A stretch of 64,000 nt of DNA from Pusillimonas caeni (GTDB taxonomy: Bacteria; Pseudomonadota; Gammaproteobacteria; Burkholderiales; Burkholderiaceae_B), in contig NZ_PDUW01000009.1 in NCBI RefSeq assembly GCF_003545815.1, positions 113,785 to 177,784 of the forward strand, in the 5' to 3' direction. Of the stretch, positions 63,144 through 64,000 are shown piece after piece. Numbering within the stretch: position 1 is the stretch's first letter; every line of letters starts with the position of its first letter. The notes under the pieces were generated by a model, which was given only the letters and a program-made list of their open reading frames with translations, did no database searches and was not told where the DNA came from. A program made the translations under genes and the position numbers.

Positions 63144-63800
63144 ATGCGCAATACACAAATATTCAGTACCCTGAAGGAAATCGCCGACCCAGGGCACTCT
63201 GCGCTGATCATCATCGACGCCCAGCACGACTTTTGTTCCGAAAAAGGCGCCATGGCGCAGCGCTTCGGCTTCGACATGAAAGAGATCCGCGAGGCTGTGC
63301 CACGCCTGAACGAATTCATCAAGGCCTGCCGGGAAGCGGGTGTCTTCGTCGTATGGGTGCGCGAAATTTTCTCCGACAAACGCATGCACAACAATCAGAA
63401 GTCGCTATGGGGCGCCGGCGACGACATCTGGCTGATACCCGAGGGCGGCAAGGGCATCGAGTGGTACGAAGGCATGATTCCGCCGCTGGAGTCTGAGCCG
63501 GTGGTGACGAAGTGGCAGTACGATGCGTTCCAGGGCACCGATCTGGAGCGCCTTCTGCAAGCCCACGGCATCAAGACGCTGCTGATGACGGGCTTTACGA
63601 CAAATGTCTGCGTCGAATCGACCGCGCGCCATGGCTACGAAAAGGGCTACTACATCGTATTGGCGTCGGACTGCTCCGGCACCCCGACCCCGGCAGAGCA
63701 CGAGGCGGCGGTGTTCAACATCAAGACCTACTATGGTCAGGCGGCGCCAAGCGGAGAGATCGTGCAGCTGTGGCAGGACAGGCAGGCCAAGGCAGCCTGA
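63144..63800 (+). CDS. Isochorismatase-family cysteine amidohydrolase
   Basis: 218 aa; ATG at 63144 with AAGGAG 6 nt upstream. The catalytic triad of cysteine hydrolases is present: D25 (LIIIDAQHDFC), K123 (VVTKWQYDAF) and C156 (MTGFTTNVCVESTARHG), with the cis-peptide TGF-TTNV region. Relatives hydrolyse ureidoacrylate, biuret, N-carbamoylsarcosine, maleamate or nicotinamide. Its location beside the DUF1116/Rieske operon suggests it releases ammonia or CO2 from a carbamoyl or amide intermediate; that is inference. Confidence 0.9.
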   Translation: MRNTQIFSTLKEIADPGHSALIIIDAQHDFCSEKGAMAQRFGFDMKEIREAVPRLNEFIKACREAGVFVVWVREIFSDKRMHNNQKSLWGAGDDIWLIPEGGKGIEWYEGMIPPLESEPVVTKWQYDAFQGTDLERLLQAHGIKTLLMTGFTTNVCVESTARHGYEKGYYIVLASDCSGTPTPAEHEAAVFNIKTYYGQAAPSGEIVQLWQDRQAKAA

Positions 63801-63882
63801 GGCGCTGGAGGCGGGACGGCAGCTCGGGCGCTTGGGCGGGCCGTAGGCGGTAATGCAACATGCGCCACGCGCCCACAAAGGA

Positions 63883-63917
63883 CAAAGCCCCTGCATCGAT
63901 GGGATGCAGGGGCTTTG
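63883..63917. terminator. Hairpin downstream of the 5S rRNA gene
   Basis: CAAAGCCCCTGCATC (63883-63897) and its exact complement (63903-63917) form a 15-bp stem with a 5-nt loop. It lies about 10 bp after the 5S 3' end and after the amidohydrolase gene. It has no long T-run, but it is probably the rRNA operon terminator and may also serve the plus-strand gene. Confidence 0.75.
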
Positions 63918-63926
63918 CGGAGTAAG

Positions 63927-64000
63927 AGCCTGACGATGACCTACTTTCACAGGCGAATGCCAACTATCATCGGCGCAAAGGCGTTTCACGGTCCTGTTCG
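63927..64000 (-). rRNA. rrf: 5S ribosomal RNA, 3' part (runs off the window)
   Basis: Read on the minus strand, the window edge begins inside 5S rRNA and ends with the conserved GTGAAAGTAGGTCATCGTCAGGCT 3' end region (63954-63927). CGAACAGGACCGTGAAACG near the edge is the usual 5S loop B/C region. It marks the 3' end of an rRNA operon transcribed on the minus strand. Confidence 0.93.

Overview
The window is a GC-rich, gene-dense chromosomal segment, most likely from a betaproteobacterium of the family Alcaligenaceae (Bordetella/Achromobacter/Pusillimonas-like). The reasons are the purB-gst-mnmA and purD-hemF-nadD-rsfS-rlmH-pyk-maf gene orders, a BpH3-type H-NS protein, a PuuD-type urate hydroxylase and Burkholderiales-style intergenic repeats. 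The genus assignment is an inference.

Layout. 1-1087: 5' part of alaS. 1171-11746: a full purine-ring catabolic module. It has a minus-strand run gntR-puuE-uraD-alc-allA-xdhA-xdhB-xdhC and the divergent pair uraH-puuD, with overlapping promoters and an inverted repeat between them. Together these take xanthine to urate, 5-hydroxyisourate, OHCU, allantoin, allantoate, ureidoglycolate and glyoxylate plus urea. 11755-20487: a compact R64/TCP-like type IVb pilus operon (pilL-N-O-P-Q-R-S-V) without a prepilin peptidase. 21022-25325: small genes of unknown function around a triple-PAS LuxR regulator. 25582-25657: tRNA-Lys(CTT). 25773-31838: purB, gst, mnmA, an FAD-linked oxidase and aroG. aroG is preceded by a Phe/Tyr-rich leader peptide and a textbook attenuator that I found by reading the gap.

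32199-39504: an osmoprotection module. Ectoine ABC uptake genes (ehuBCDA, plus strand) converge with a synthesis operon (marR/ectR-ectA-ectB-ectC-ectD, minus strand). Both promoter regions carry the same palindromic motif, so one MarR regulator may control both uptake and synthesis. 39701-50655: housekeeping genes (tldD, nitrilase, H-NS, a DUF4136 lipoprotein, pepN, fbp, qor, a HerA-like ATPase, yebC). 50818-56714: purD, hemF, nadD, rsfS, rlmH, pyk, maf.

56731-63800: an accessory catabolic cluster. A minus-strand operon holds a DUF1116 (AllG-family) protein, an SDR, a Rieske oxygenase and two paralogous substrate-binding proteins. Next to it are a VOC protein and a divergent isochorismatase-type amidohydrolase. 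I cannot assign its substrate, and it is the best candidate here for an undescribed pathway. The window ends inside a 5S rRNA gene (minus strand), preceded by a long hairpin terminator.
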